A stretch of 64,000 nucleotides of DNA from CAVXHQ01 sp963789535 (GCA_963789535.1 CAWBKU010000005.1:62001-126000); one strand, 5' to 3'; positions 24,307 to 33,282 are shown, numbered from the stretch's first letter. Notes: generated from the letters alone by a model not told the origin. A program made the numbers and translations.

Positions 24307-25008
24307 ATGCGGGCAAAGCCCCTTGAGAGACATAGTTGCCGCAGGCGCGCGTCCCGCGTGGCGCCGCTGGCCTGCGCCCTTGTCGCCATGGCGAGCACGG
24401 GCGCCGCCAATGCAGAGGTCTGCACCCGCGCCGCCATGCAGGCCGCGAACGAGACCGGCGTGCCCTATGCCGTCCTGATGGCGATCACCCTGACCGAGAC
24501 CGGACGCACCCGCGCCGGTGAGACCGAGCCCTGGCCCTGGACGATCAACATCGAGGGCGAAGGCTACTGGTTCGACACGCAGGACGCGGCCCTCGCATTC
24601 GCCTATCAGGCGCTGCGCGACGGGCGCACCAGCTTCGACACCGGGTGTTTCCAGATCAACTACCGATGGCACGGCGAGAATTTCTCTTCGCTCGAGGCAA
24701 TGTTCGACCCGGTCCAGAACGCGACCTATGCCGCCCTGTTCCTCGCCGATCTCTATGCCGAGAGCGGCGACTGGAGCGTCGCGGCGGGCGCCTATCACTC
24801 GCGCACCGAGGTCTATGCCTCACGCTATCGCGCCCGGTTCGACACCTTCTATGCCGCCGCACAATCCGAGAGGCCGCCGGTCCTGACGGGGGGGCCGATG
24901 GTGGCCGTCGCGCAGGTGCGGGTGAACACTTTTCCACTGTTGCAGGCCGGGGGCGCGCGGGCGACCGCGCCACTCGGCTCGCTGATGCCCGCCGCGCAAG
25001 GAAACTGA
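24307..25008 (+). CDS. Flagellar lytic transglycosylase (SltF-like)
   Basis: 233-aa periplasmic lytic transglycosylase of SLT family. A signal peptide (VAPLACALVAMASTGAANA) leads to the catalytic domain: the acid is the glutamate in MAITLTETGRT, followed by WPWTINIEGEGYWFD, DTGCFQINYRWHG and YATYAALFLADLYAES-like segments, all in the SLT order. Comparable enzymes of Rhodobacter (SltF) open the murein so the flagellar rod can cross it, replacing the muramidase domain that is missing from the short FlgJ of this group. Here too FlgJ is short (39254-39571), which fits. One nt separates its stop from the flhA ATG. Confidence 0.88.
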   Translation: MRAKPLERHSCRRRASRVAPLACALVAMASTGAANAEVCTRAAMQAANETGVPYAVLMAITLTETGRTRAGETEPWPWTINIEGEGYWFDTQDAALAFAYQALRDGRTSFDTGCFQINYRWHGENFSSLEAMFDPVQNATYAALFLADLYAESGDWSVAAGAYHSRTEVYASRYRARFDTFYAAAQSERPPVLTGGPMVAVAQVRVNTFPLLQAGGARATAPLGSLMPAAQGN

Positions 25009-25009
25009 C

Positions 25010-27106
25010 ATGCCCGCCTTCTCGCTGCGCAACATCTTTCAGCCCACGGTGATGCTCGCCATGGCGCTCATGGCGATCATCGTCATGATGATCCTGCCGA
25101 TGCCCGCCTGGGTCCTCGACCTCGGCCTTGCCGCCTCCTTCGCGCTGGCGATCCTGATGTTCACGGTGACGCTGTTCATCGACCGCCCGCTCGATTTCTC
25201 GGCCTTTCCGACGGTGCTGCTCGCCTCGCTCATGCTGCGGCTGTCGCTCAACGTCTCGTCGACGAAACTCATCATCGCCGAGGGGCACACCGGCACCGAT
25301 GCCGCGGGCGACGTGATCCAGGGGTTCGCCGATTTCGTGATGGGCGGCTCGGTGATCCTCGGTGTGGTGGTGTTCTGCGTCCTGCTGATCGTGAACTTCG
25401 TCGTCATCAACAAGGGGGCGACCCGCATGGCCGAGGTCGGCGCGCGGTTCGCCCTCGACGCGATGCCGGGCAAGCAGCTCGCCATCGACGCCGACGTCGC
25501 GGCAGGGGCCATCGACCACACCGAGGCCAAGCGGCGGCGCGAGACGGAACAGGCCGAGACGACGTTCTTCGGCTCGCTCGACGGCGCGTCGAAGTTCGTG
25601 AAGGGCGACGCCGTGGCGGGCCTGCTCATCACCGCGCTGAACCTCGTCGTCGGCCTCGTCGTCGGCATCTTCGTGCATGGCATGGACGCCGGCCGCGCCT
25701 TCGAGACCTATGCCATCCTGACGGTCGGCGACGGTCTGGTGAGCCAGATCCCCGCCGTCGTCATTTCCATCGCCTCGGCGCTGCTGCTGGCGCGGGGCGG
25801 GGCGACGGGCGCGACGGATCTGGCGATCGTCGCACAACTGGGGCGGCATCCGGCGGCCCTCGGCACCGTGGCGGTCCTCATGGCCCTTTTCGCGCTCGTC
25901 CCCGGCCTGCCGTTCATGCCGTTCATGCTCGGCGCCGTCGGCCTCGGCGCCTGTTCGCTGATGATCCTGCGCGGCACCGCGGCCCGCGCCGCCGAGGCCG
26001 CCCGGCCGAAATCCGACCGGCCGAGTGCGGCGCCGCAGGCGTCCATGGGCGACATCCTCGACATCGAGGACATCCATGTCGAATTCGCTCCCGATCTGGT
26101 GGAGATGGTGGTCGACGCCGCCACCGGCCTCGACGCGCGGATCGCCAACATGCGCACCCATGTCGCGACGCATTTCGGCGTGCTGCTGCCGGAAATGCGC
26201 CTCACCGACAACCCGGCGCTGCCCGACAGCACCTATGTGATCCGTATCCAGGGGGTCGAACAGGTGCGCGACAGCCTGCGCCCGGGGCGCGTGCTCGCCC
26301 TTCTGACCGGCCCGGATGCCTCGGGCGGGGGCCTTCATGGCGAGGACGTGAACGAGCCGGTCTATGGCGCCCCTGCCCGCTGGATCGTCCCCGAGGATCA
26401 GGAAACCGCCGCCGTCAACGGCATGACCACCGTCTGGCCCGCCGAGGTTCTGGCGACGCATCTGCTCGAGGTGATCAAGCGCAACCTGTCGCGCCTGCTG
26501 ACCCACAAGGCGCTGCGGCGGCTGCTCGACGAGATGGTGAACCTGTCGGACAACGCGCGGACGCAGGCGAACCGCAAGCTGCTGGACGAGATGATACCGG
26601 ACAAGGTGCCGCCCGACATCCTGCTGTCGACGCTGCGCCTCTTGCTCGACGAGCGGGTGTCGGTGCGCAACCTGCCCCTCATCATCGAGGCCATCGCCGA
26701 GGGGCGGCAGAGCCAGACCCAGATCGAGGGCATCGCCGAGCACGTGCGTCAGCGCCTCGGGTTTCAGCTCGTCGCCGACCTGCGCCGCCCCGACGGAACG
26801 ATCCCGCTCGTGCAACTGGCGTCCGAGTGGGAGAACGTGTTCACCCGCTATCAGATCGCCACCGACCGCGGCACCTCGGACGTGGCGCTGCCACCCGACG
26901 AGTTCAACCGACTGGCGGGCGCCATCGCCGACAAGCTGAACAAGGCGGCGGAAAACGGCACGACCGCCGCCCTCGTCACCTCGATGCGGCGGCGGCGCTT
27001 CCTGCGCACGGTGATCGCGGCGCGGGGGATGACCAACCAGGTGCTCTCGTTCGAGGAGATCGGGATGGACGCGCGCCCGGCCCTCGTGGGCCTCGTCGCG
27101 GCATGA
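25010..27106 (+). CDS. flhA: Flagellar biosynthesis protein FlhA
   Basis: 698-aa export-gate subunit. The N-terminal half has eight membrane helices, with the conserved segment SAFPTVLLASLMLRLSLNVS, and the FHIPEP-type loop with ARFALDAMPGKQLAIDADV. The C-terminal cytoplasmic domain (about residues 345-698) contains the chaperone-binding ring, including QTVLTAL-like VWPAEVLATHLLEVIK and VLSFEEI near the end. It forms the nonameric ring through which flagellar substrates pass. It starts one nt after the slt stop and shares ATGA with fliR: flhA-fliR-flhB form a coupled set. Confidence 0.96.
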   Translation: MPAFSLRNIFQPTVMLAMALMAIIVMMILPMPAWVLDLGLAASFALAILMFTVTLFIDRPLDFSAFPTVLLASLMLRLSLNVSSTKLIIAEGHTGTDAAGDVIQGFADFVMGGSVILGVVVFCVLLIVNFVVINKGATRMAEVGARFALDAMPGKQLAIDADVAAGAIDHTEAKRRRETEQAETTFFGSLDGASKFVKGDAVAGLLITALNLVVGLVVGIFVHGMDAGRAFETYAILTVGDGLVSQIPAVVISIASALLLARGGATGATDLAIVAQLGRHPAALGTVAVLMALFALVPGLPFMPFMLGAVGLGACSLMILRGTAARAAEAARPKSDRPSAAPQASMGDILDIEDIHVEFAPDLVEMVVDAATGLDARIANMRTHVATHFGVLLPEMRLTDNPALPDSTYVIRIQGVEQVRDSLRPGRVLALLTGPDASGGGLHGEDVNEPVYGAPARWIVPEDQETAAVNGMTTVWPAEVLATHLLEVIKRNLSRLLTHKALRRLLDEMVNLSDNARTQANRKLLDEMIPDKVPPDILLSTLRLLLDERVSVRNLPLIIEAIAEGRQSQTQIEGIAEHVRQRLGFQLVADLRRPDGTIPLVQLASEWENVFTRYQIATDRGTSDVALPPDEFNRLAGAIADKLNKAAENGTTAALVTSMRRRRFLRTVIAARGMTNQVLSFEEIGMDARPALVGLVAA

Positions 27107-27885
27107 TCGCCGAGGGGGCCGCCCTGCTGGGGTATACGACCGACTGGCTCTGGGCCGCGTTCGTCGTGTTCCTGCGGGTCGGCGCGATGCTGGCCCTCGT
27201 GCCGGCGTTCGGCGAGCGGAGCGTGCCGGCCCGGGTGAAACTCGGCCTCGGGCTTGCGTTCACGCTTATCGTCCTGCCGGCGGTGGCGCCGGACCTGCCG
27301 CCGCTGCCGGGCAATCCACTGGCGGCGATCGCGATCGGCGGACCCGAGGTCGTGACCGGCCTGTTCTTCGGCATGATGCTGCGCCTTTTCGTCATGGCCC
27401 TCCAGGTCGCGGGCGCCATCGCGGCGCAATCGACCTCGCTCAGCCAAATCTTCGGCGCCAGCGCCGGCGTCGACCCGCAACCCGCCATCGGCAACGTCCT
27501 CGTGATCGGCGGCCTGGCGCTCGCCGCCCTCATGGGGCTGCACGTCCATCTGGCGGCGTTCATGATCGACGGCTACGGCCTCGTCGGCCCCGGCGAGATG
27601 ATCTCGGCCGGCACCGTCGCCGAGGCGGGGGTCGCGGAGGTCGGGCGGTCCTTCGCGCTGGCGTTCACCCTCGCAGCGCCGTTCGTCATCGCCTCGCTGA
27701 TCTACAACGTCACCCTCGGCGTCATCAACCGCGCCATGCCGCAACTGATGGTCGCCTTCGTCGGCGCGCCCGCGATCACCGCGGGGGGGCTGGCGCTCTT
27801 TGCGATCTCGGCGGGCACGATGCTCGCCGTCTGGAACGACGCACTGATGGCATTCATGGCCGCCCCCTTCGGGCCGCTGCCATGA
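27103..27885 (+). CDS. fliR: Flagellar biosynthesis protein FliR
   Basis: 260-aa export-gate membrane protein. Start ATG 27103 overlaps the flhA stop (ATGA). The product has six hydrophobic helices. Characteristic parts are FLRVGAMLALVPAFGERSVP, QVAGAIAAQSTSLSQIFG, and the C-terminal VTLGVINRAMPQLMVAFVGA, with NRAMPQ the best FliR marker. FliR caps the FliP pentamer with FliQ. Its own stop overlaps the flhB start. The reading frame is open upstream inside flhA but conservation begins at this ATG. Confidence 0.95.
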   Translation: MIAEGAALLGYTTDWLWAAFVVFLRVGAMLALVPAFGERSVPARVKLGLGLAFTLIVLPAVAPDLPPLPGNPLAAIAIGGPEVVTGLFFGMMLRLFVMALQVAGAIAAQSTSLSQIFGASAGVDPQPAIGNVLVIGGLALAALMGLHVHLAAFMIDGYGLVGPGEMISAGTVAEAGVAEVGRSFALAFTLAAPFVIASLIYNVTLGVINRAMPQLMVAFVGAPAITAGGLALFAISAGTMLAVWNDALMAFMAAPFGPLP

Positions 27886-28961
27886 GCGACGAGGAGGACA
27901 GCGACAAGCAGTACGAGCCGACGCAGCACAAGCTCGACGAAGCGCGCAAGAAGGGCGAGATCGCCAAATCGGCCGATCTGACGACGGCGGCGGGCTATGC
28001 CGGGTTTCTGGTCGCGGCCTGGGTTCTGGGCCCTGCGGCGCTCCTTGGCGCGGGCGCGGGCCTCAGCGTATTGCTCGGGCAGGCCGACGGATTGTCGCGC
28101 GACCTGTTCGGCGGGCGGGCGTCACCGTTCATGGGCGGGGTGGTCGGATCGAGCGTCGTGCCGGTACTGCCGCTGCTCCTGATTCCCGGCGCGTTTGCCG
28201 TCCTGTCGATCATCGCCCAGCGCGGCTTCGTCGTGGCGCCGTCGAAACTCGCGCCGAAGCTGTCGCGCCTGTCGCTCATCAAGAATTTCGGTCAGAAGTT
28301 CGGGCGGTCCGGCCTGTTCGAGTTCTTCAAGAGCACGGCGAAACTGGTGATCTACGGCGCGATCCTCGGCGCCTATCTGTGGGCGCAACTGCCGGAGATC
28401 CTCGCCACGCTGCACCTGCCACCGGCCCTCGTGACGGTGGAACTGGGGCAGATGACGCTGGGTCTGCTGGGGCGCGTGCTGGTCGTCGCGTTCGTGCTCG
28501 GTGCCCTCGATTTCCTGTTTCAGCGGGCCGAACACCTGCGCAAGAACCGCATGTCGCGCAAGGAGATCATGGACGAGCACAAAAATGCAGAGGGCGATCC
28601 GATGCTGAAACAGCAGCGGCGGCAGCGCGCGGTCGAGATCGCGATGAACCAGATGCTGGCCGAGGTGCCCAAGGCCTCCGTCGTGATCGTGAACCCGACG
28701 CATTATGCCGTGGCACTGAAATGGCATCGCGGCATGGGCACGGCGCCGGTCTGTGTCGCCAAGGGCGTCGATGGCGTCGCCGCGCGGATCCGCGAAGTGG
28801 CGGCCGAGCATGGCATTCCGGTCCATTCGGACCCGCCGACCGCACGTGCCCTGCACGCCACGACCGATCTGGGCGCCGAGATCCCGGCCGAGCATTTCCG
28901 CGCCGTCGCCGCCGCCATCCGGTTTGCCGAGGCGATGCGCCAAAGGGCGCGCCGCAGATGA
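27882..28961 (+). CDS. flhB: Flagellar export switch protein FlhB
   Basis: 359-aa protein that switches export specificity from rod/hook to filament. N-terminal EDSDKQYEPTQHKLDEARKK is the standard FlhB opening. Four membrane helices lie at about residues 40-210. The self-cleavage site NPTH is intact at about residues 271-274 (VVIVNPTHYAVALKW), so autoproteolysis between Asn and Pro is expected. The C-terminus (RARRR) is short. It overlaps fliR at the start and the next gene at the stop. Confidence 0.96.
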   Translation: MSDEEDSDKQYEPTQHKLDEARKKGEIAKSADLTTAAGYAGFLVAAWVLGPAALLGAGAGLSVLLGQADGLSRDLFGGRASPFMGGVVGSSVVPVLPLLLIPGAFAVLSIIAQRGFVVAPSKLAPKLSRLSLIKNFGQKFGRSGLFEFFKSTAKLVIYGAILGAYLWAQLPEILATLHLPPALVTVELGQMTLGLLGRVLVVAFVLGALDFLFQRAEHLRKNRMSRKEIMDEHKNAEGDPMLKQQRRQRAVEIAMNQMLAEVPKASVVIVNPTHYAVALKWHRGMGTAPVCVAKGVDGVAARIREVAAEHGIPVHSDPPTARALHATTDLGAEIPAEHFRAVAAAIRFAEAMRQRARRR

Positions 28962-29350
28962 GCCGCAGGCTGGCCGACCTCGCGGCGCTGGCGCGCGTCA
29001 CCGACACCGCCTTTGCCGCCGAGCAGGCGCAAATGGCGGCCCTGCGGCGGCGCGAGGCAGAGCTGCGCGGCCTGATCGCGGACCTCGACCGCCCGCGCCA
29101 CGATCCCGCGACCCCGATCGAGGAGGATGCCGCGCTGCGCGCCGGGGCGGAGATGACCTGGCAGCTCTGGGTCGACGCGCGGCGCAGTGCGCTGAACGTC
29201 GAACTGGCGCGGGTGCTGGTGGCGCAGGCAGAGGCGCGGCGCACCCTCGCACGCGCGTTCGGACGCAATGCGGCGGCGACGGGGATCCGGGACGATGCGG
29301 CAATCGCGGCGCGGACCCGGCGTGCCAAACGCGAAGAGCGGGGCGGCTGA
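28958..29350 (+). CDS. Hypothetical coiled-coil protein after flhB (possible FliJ-like)
   Basis: 130-aa, strongly helical and charged protein (MSRRLADLAALARVTDTAFA, then QMAALRRREAELRGLIADLD). It starts on the overlap with flhB (ATGA). No conserved motif was found. Short coiled-coil proteins of this size near the export genes are often FliJ, the soluble stalk that links FliI to FlhA, and no other fliJ candidate is seen in this cluster. That identification is inference only. It converges with the FliL-like gene, the two stops being about 40 nt apart. Confidence 0.55.
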   Translation: MSRRLADLAALARVTDTAFAAEQAQMAALRRREAELRGLIADLDRPRHDPATPIEEDAALRAGAEMTWQLWVDARRSALNVELARVLVAQAEARRTLARAFGRNAAATGIRDDAAIAARTRRAKREERGG

Positions 29351-29389
29351 TCGCCGTCCCGCCCTTGGGCCTTGCCGGGTGGAGGGATC

Positions 29390-29932
29390 TCAGGCGGGCA
29401 CGTCCTGGCGCACCAGATCGAGGATCAGCACGTCGAGCGCATCGCGCCCCACGGCCTGCCGTGCCGCCTCTCGCAATGCCGCGCGCAGTTGCGCGAGATT
29501 GCGGGTCGAGGTGAAATTGCCGTCGAACCCGCCGATATTGGCGTGATCGAACAGGATTTGCAGGAACGCGTCGCGCAGTTTCGGCTCGTGGAGCAGGATC
29601 GTTTCCTGCGTGCCGGGGCTCACCTCGACGCTGATCGACAGGATCACCAGCGCCGCCACCCGGTCGCCCGAGACCACGGGCACGACGAACTGGTTGTTCA
29701 GGCGCACGTATTCCGGCCCGCCGACGGGATTGCCGTAGTCGTCGACCGCCGACGAGGCACCGTAGCCCGCGTCCGCCGCGGCGGCGCCCTCTTCCATCGC
29801 GGGGGCCGGACAGTCTCCGGTCGTGGCGGCATAGACGCTCTCGGCCGGCGGCGGCACGAGGAAGGTGGCGACTGCGGCACCGCCGCCGGTGCCGATGACG
29901 AGCAGGATCAGGGGCAGGAGGATCTTCATCAT
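29390..29932 (-). CDS. Second FliL-like membrane protein
   Basis: 180-aa bitopic protein: one membrane helix (about residues 2-24, MKILLPLILLVIGTGGGAAV), an Ala/Gly-rich linker, then a periplasmic FliL-type domain (YVRLNNQFVVPVVSGDRVAA, LVILSISVEVSPG, ILLHEPKLRDAFLQILFDH). Last gene of the minus-strand flgB operon, 29 nt after flgH. FliL paralogues are frequent in alphaproteobacteria, and the one at 19313 is the better canonical FliL. The start region lacks a clean ribosome site (two tandem ATGs at 29930-29932 and 29927-29929). Confidence 0.8.
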   Translation of the reverse strand: MMKILLPLILLVIGTGGGAAVATFLVPPPAESVYAATTGDCPAPAMEEGAAAADAGYGASSAVDDYGNPVGGPEYVRLNNQFVVPVVSGDRVAALVILSISVEVSPGTQETILLHEPKLRDAFLQILFDHANIGGFDGNFTSTRNLAQLRAALREAARQAVGRDALDVLILDLVRQDVPA

Positions 29933-29961
29933 GGGAGGGGGCGCCTTGTGCTGTGAGGGGG

Positions 29962-30693
29962 TCAGAACGGCAGGAGGAGTTCCGTCACCTGCTGGCCATA
30001 GCGCGGCTGCTGCACGTCGGTGATCTGGCCGCGCCCGCCATAGGAGATGCGGGCCGAGGCGATCTTGTCATAGGTGATCTCGTTCTGGCGGGTGATGTCG
30101 CCGGGCCGGACGAAGCCGGAGACGAGGAGTTCGCGCAGTTCGAAGTTCACGCGCACCTGCTGGCTGCCCTCGATCGACAGGACACCGTTCGGCAGCACCT
30201 CGACGACGGTGGCCGCGATCCGCAGGGTCAGTTGCTCGTTGCGGCGGATCGAGCCGTCGCCGGAGAAGGACGAATCGCTCTCGAGGGCGACGCCGGGTGC
30301 GGCGCCTTCGCGCAGGGTGCTGTCGATCGCCTCGGGCAGGCCATAGAGGGCGTCGACGGTGACGCCCTGCTGGCCGGACCGCGCGCGGTCTGTCTGGTTG
30401 GAAAAGCGCGCGCTGTCGTTGATCTCGACCACGACGGTGAGGATGTCACCGCGCTGCATCGCCCGCCGCTCGCCGAGGAGCGAGCCACGGTCGCCGTTCC
30501 AGAGAGAGGCGTTCGAGGTTTCGGTCATCGGCAGCGGGTCGAAGCCCTGCGGCATGCCGAAGGTCTGCATCGCGGCGGCCTCGGGCGCCTCCATCGGCGG
30601 TTGCAGGGCGGGCGGCTGGCCGATTTCTTCGAAGCGCTGGCAGGCGGACGCAAGGGCGAGGAAGGCGAGGGCGGCGGTAGGGATCGGTTTCAT
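29962..30693 (-). CDS. flgH: Flagellar L-ring protein FlgH
   Basis: 243-aa outer-membrane lipoprotein that forms the L ring. The N-terminus has a lipobox, FLALASAC, with Cys 18 as the lipidated residue. The mature protein shows the FlgH core: SLLGERRAMQRGDILTVVVE, then TVDALYGL-like VTVDALYGLPEAI, RRNEQLTLRIAATVVEVLPN, SIEGSQQVRVNFELRELLVS and GFVRPGDITRQNEITYDKIA. It lies between flgA and the FliL-like gene. The partner P-ring gene flgI is not in this window. Confidence 0.95.
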   Translation of the reverse strand: MKPIPTAALAFLALASACQRFEEIGQPPALQPPMEAPEAAAMQTFGMPQGFDPLPMTETSNASLWNGDRGSLLGERRAMQRGDILTVVVEINDSARFSNQTDRARSGQQGVTVDALYGLPEAIDSTLREGAAPGVALESDSSFSGDGSIRRNEQLTLRIAATVVEVLPNGVLSIEGSQQVRVNFELRELLVSGFVRPGDITRQNEITYDKIASARISYGGRGQITDVQQPRYGQQVTELLLPF

Positions 30694-30702
30694 TTCAGGG
30701 CC

Positions 30703-31131
30703 TTATTGCGAGACATAGGCGGCGCCGTCGGCGCCGATGCGGGCGGTGACGGTCGTGCGCGAGGCAAGGTTCATGACGCGGATCACGTCGCCGGGTCCGG
30801 CCCGGTCGAGGGCGCGCCCTTCGGTGGCGATGTGGATGCCGCCGGAGGCATAGATCATCGCGATGACCTCGTTGCGCTCGACGATGGCGGGAAATCCGAC
30901 GTCGCCGGGCCGGATCGGACGCCCCGCATAGAGGGCGACGCGCGCCTCCATGCCGATCAGGAGGGCGGGGTCGGAGACGGCGCCGGGCACGTCCTGCGGC
31001 TGGATCACGAGATCTTCGGGCGAGATGAGGGTCTGCGCCGGCAGGGTGCGGGCCGCGACGACGGTTTCGGCCAGTGTCGGGGCGGCGAGCAGCGACAGGG
31101 CGAGGGCGAGGGCACGTTCGGGGCGGATCAT
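30703..31131 (-). CDS. flgA: Flagellar P-ring assembly chaperone FlgA
   Basis: 142-aa periplasmic chaperone with signal peptide (ALALALSLLAAPTLAE) and a SAF domain (RTLPAQTLISPEDLVIQPQD, then GRPIRPGDVGFPAIVERNEV). The end RVMNLASRTTVTARIGADGA is typical. Shorter than enterobacterial FlgA, as common in alphaproteobacteria. The ATG overlaps the flgG stop (ATGA), and it ends 9 nt before flgH. Assists FlgI ring formation, although flgI itself is not nearby. Confidence 0.93.
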   Translation of the reverse strand: MIRPERALALALSLLAAPTLAETVVAARTLPAQTLISPEDLVIQPQDVPGAVSDPALLIGMEARVALYAGRPIRPGDVGFPAIVERNEVIAMIYASGGIHIATEGRALDRAGPGDVIRVMNLASRTTVTARIGADGAAYVSQ

Positions 31132-31913
31132 CGGATCTGCACCATCGCGCCGAGCATCTGGTCTGCGGCGGAGATGACCTTGGAATTCAGCTCGTAGCCG
31201 CGCTGTGCCTCGATGAGGTCGGTCACTTCCTTGACGGCGTCGACCGAACTTTCCTCCAAGAACCCCTGCCGGAACGTGCCGAGGCCGTCCTGTCCGGGCG
31301 TCGACACCTGCGACGGACCCGAGGCCTCGGTCTCGAGGAAGAGGTTCGAGCCGATCGCCTCGAGGCCGCGCGGGTTGACGAAGGAGGCGAGCGAGAACTG
31401 GCCGAGTTGTTCGGGTTCGACGCGGTCGTTGAAATAGGCGTAGACCTCGCCCTCGGCATTGATCGAGAGCGAGCGGGCGTCGCGCGGCACGGTGATGTCG
31501 GGCACTACCGAAAAGCCGTCCGAGGTCACGATGAGGCCGTCGCCGGTGAGTTTCAGCCCGCCGTCACGGGTATAGGCGGCGCGCCCGTCGGGCAGCGTCA
31601 CCTCGAGGTATCCGGTGCCCTCGATGGCGAGGTCGAGTTCGCCCCCGGTGGCGGCGGGCGCGCCCTGTTCGATGATCTGGCTGACGGCGGTGGGCCGCAC
31701 GCCAAGGCCAAGCTGCACACCGGTGGGCAGGATGGTGCCGTCGGCGGCGGCGATGGTGCCGGGGCGGGCCATCTGCTGATAGTGCAGGTCGGCGAATTCG
31801 GCGCGACGGGCGTTGTAGCCGGTGGTGTTCATGTTGGCGAGGTTGTTCGAGATGACCTCGACCCGCATCTGCTGCGCCATCATCCCGGCGGCGGCGATTT
31901 CAAGTGCGCGCAT
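31128..31913 (-). CDS. flgG: Flagellar distal rod protein FlgG
   Basis: 261-aa axial protein. The N-terminus (MRALEIAAAGMMAQQMRVEV then ISNNLANMNTTGYNARRAEF) carries the rod/hook signature SNNLANxNTTGY. The C-terminal helix IEAQRGYELNSKVISAADQM is the matching conserved end, and the two helices form the rod core. It overlaps flgA by ATGA and follows flgF. Its length (about 260) fits FlgG rather than FlgF. Confidence 0.95.
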   Translation of the reverse strand: MRALEIAAAGMMAQQMRVEVISNNLANMNTTGYNARRAEFADLHYQQMARPGTIAAADGTILPTGVQLGLGVRPTAVSQIIEQGAPAATGGELDLAIEGTGYLEVTLPDGRAAYTRDGGLKLTGDGLIVTSDGFSVVPDITVPRDARSLSINAEGEVYAYFNDRVEPEQLGQFSLASFVNPRGLEAIGSNLFLETEASGPSQVSTPGQDGLGTFRQGFLEESSVDAVKEVTDLIEAQRGYELNSKVISAADQMLGAMVQIR

Positions 31914-31931
31914 GGCGTGCTGTCTCCTTGG

Positions 31932-32654
31932 TTATCCGTTGCGGGACAGGGCGCGGATGGCGCCCATGATCCGTTGGTCTTCGTTGGTCAGAAAGCTCTG
32001 GCCGAGCTCGTAGGCGCGCTGCACCTCGATCATCCGGGCGATTTGCAGGACCGGGTTCACGTTCGATTCCTCGAGGAACCCCTGCAACATCCGGCCCTCC
32101 GGGGCCTGGGTGACGCCGCCGGTGGGCACGAAGCGGGTGCCGTCCTCGCGCGTCATGCGCAGGGGGTCGTTGGGCACAAAGATGCCGATCTGCCCGATGG
32201 GCGCGCCGTCCGCCGAGATCGTGCCGTCGGCGGCGATGCCGACCGTCCCGGTGCCCTGCGGCACGAACACCGGCGCGCCACCGGCGTCTAGGACGCGAAA
32301 CCCCTCGGGCGTGACGAGGTCGCCGTCCTGATTGGGGGTGAAGTTGCCGGCCCGGGTCAGGCGCTGGCCGCCGGGGGTCTGGATCATGAAGAACCCCTCA
32401 CCCTCGATGGCGAGGTCGAACGGGCCGCCGGTCATTTCCATCCCGCCCTGCGTCATCACCGTCTGGCGAACCGTCGCAGTCGCCATCGACAACGACGGAA
32501 AGCCGCCGCGCAGCGCGCTCACGTGTTCGGCGAACGTCACGCCTTCGGCCCGGAAACCGGTGGTGTTGGCGTTGGCGATGTTGTTGGCGATCGCCCGCAT
32601 CTCGGCGGCGAGGCCGGACTGGCGGGTGATCTGGGTGTAGGTGGCGTTTTCCAT
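31932..32654 (-). CDS. flgF: Flagellar proximal rod protein FlgF
   Basis: 240-aa rod protein. The start is ATG 32652-32654 (MENATYTQITRQSGLAAEMR), preceded by AGGGGGA; the frame is open upstream through fliQ but that part is not homologous. Markers are ANNIANANTTGFRAEGVTFA, LAIEGEGFFMIQTPGGQRLT and the end ARMIEVQRAYELGQSFLTNE. It lies in the order flgB-flgC-fliE-fliQ-flgF-flgG-flgA-flgH. Exported by the flagellar type III system and located between the FliE/FlgB/FlgC base and FlgG. Confidence 0.93.
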   Translation of the reverse strand: MENATYTQITRQSGLAAEMRAIANNIANANTTGFRAEGVTFAEHVSALRGGFPSLSMATATVRQTVMTQGGMEMTGGPFDLAIEGEGFFMIQTPGGQRLTRAGNFTPNQDGDLVTPEGFRVLDAGGAPVFVPQGTGTVGIAADGTISADGAPIGQIGIFVPNDPLRMTREDGTRFVPTGGVTQAPEGRMLQGFLEESNVNPVLQIARMIEVQRAYELGQSFLTNEDQRIMGAIRALSRNG

Positions 32655-32665
32655 GGCGTCCCCCT

Positions 32666-32932
32666 TCAGGTGCCGGCGATGATCGGGACGAGGACGTCCT
32701 GAAAGAAGCTGACCAGCGTTTCGGTCATGAAACCCATGGTTCCCCAGAACACGAGCAGGATGCAGGCCAGTTTCGGCACGAAGGTCAGCGTCATTTCCTG
32801 GATGCTGGTGAGCGCCTGAAAGAGGCCGACGACGAGGCCCGAGAGCAGTGCGGCCGTGAGGATCGGCAGCGACACCAGCGTCGCGATCCACAGACCCTGA
32901 CGCAGCGTGTCGTAGAACAGGGCCTCGGGCAT
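32666..32932 (-). CDS. fliQ: Flagellar export-gate protein FliQ
   Basis: 88-aa protein with two membrane helices (about residues 14-38 and 52-78). The sequence GLFQALTSIQEMTLTFVPKL is the FliQ signature loop, preceded by ILTAALLSGLVVG. Four copies of FliQ join FliP and FliR in the export pore. Located between fliE and flgF within the rod operon, as in other Rhodobacterales, and separated from fliP and fliR. Confidence 0.94.
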   Translation of the reverse strand: MPEALFYDTLRQGLWIATLVSLPILTAALLSGLVVGLFQALTSIQEMTLTFVPKLACILLVFWGTMGFMTETLVSFFQDVLVPIIAGT

Positions 32933-32936
32933 CGGC

Positions 32937-33236
32937 CTACACCGGCATCCGCAGGATTTCCTGATAGGCCTCGACGACCTTGTTGCGGATCGTCACCGCC
33001 GCCTCGACGGCCAGTTCGGTCTGCGCCAGCGCCTGCACCATCGCATAGGGATCGGCCCCCGAGGTCATGGCGTCGAGGGCGAGGCTCTCGCTGGCGCGCA
33101 GCGTTTCGGCAAACTGACGACCGGCACCCAGCAGGGCGTCGCCGGGGCCGCCGTCGGTGCCCTCGGACAGTTGCGGCGCGGTGGCGGGTCGGTTCGCCGC
33201 ATATTGGCGGGCGATGGCGGAGGAGGCAAATTCCAT
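32937..33236 (-). CDS. fliE: Flagellar hook-basal body complex protein FliE
   Basis: 99-aa protein joining the MS ring to the rod. The C-terminal part is diagnostic: DPYAMVQALAQTELAVEAAV then TIRNKVVEAYQEILRMPV, ending exactly as FliE proteins do. The N-terminal half is variable. It follows flgC by 46 nt and precedes fliQ by 4 nt. Confidence 0.93.
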   Translation of the reverse strand: MEFASSAIARQYAANRPATAPQLSEGTDGGPGDALLGAGRQFAETLRASESLALDAMTSGADPYAMVQALAQTELAVEAAVTIRNKVVEAYQEILRMPV

Positions 33237-33282
33237 GGGAGTTCTTCCTTGTCTGTCGGCCTTCTGGCCGGTCTGGGTGGGA

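Noticed and set aside
24656..26815. 719-codon open frame opposite flhA and sltF
   Set aside because: Shadow of flhA; His/Arg/Gln-rich with no domain.
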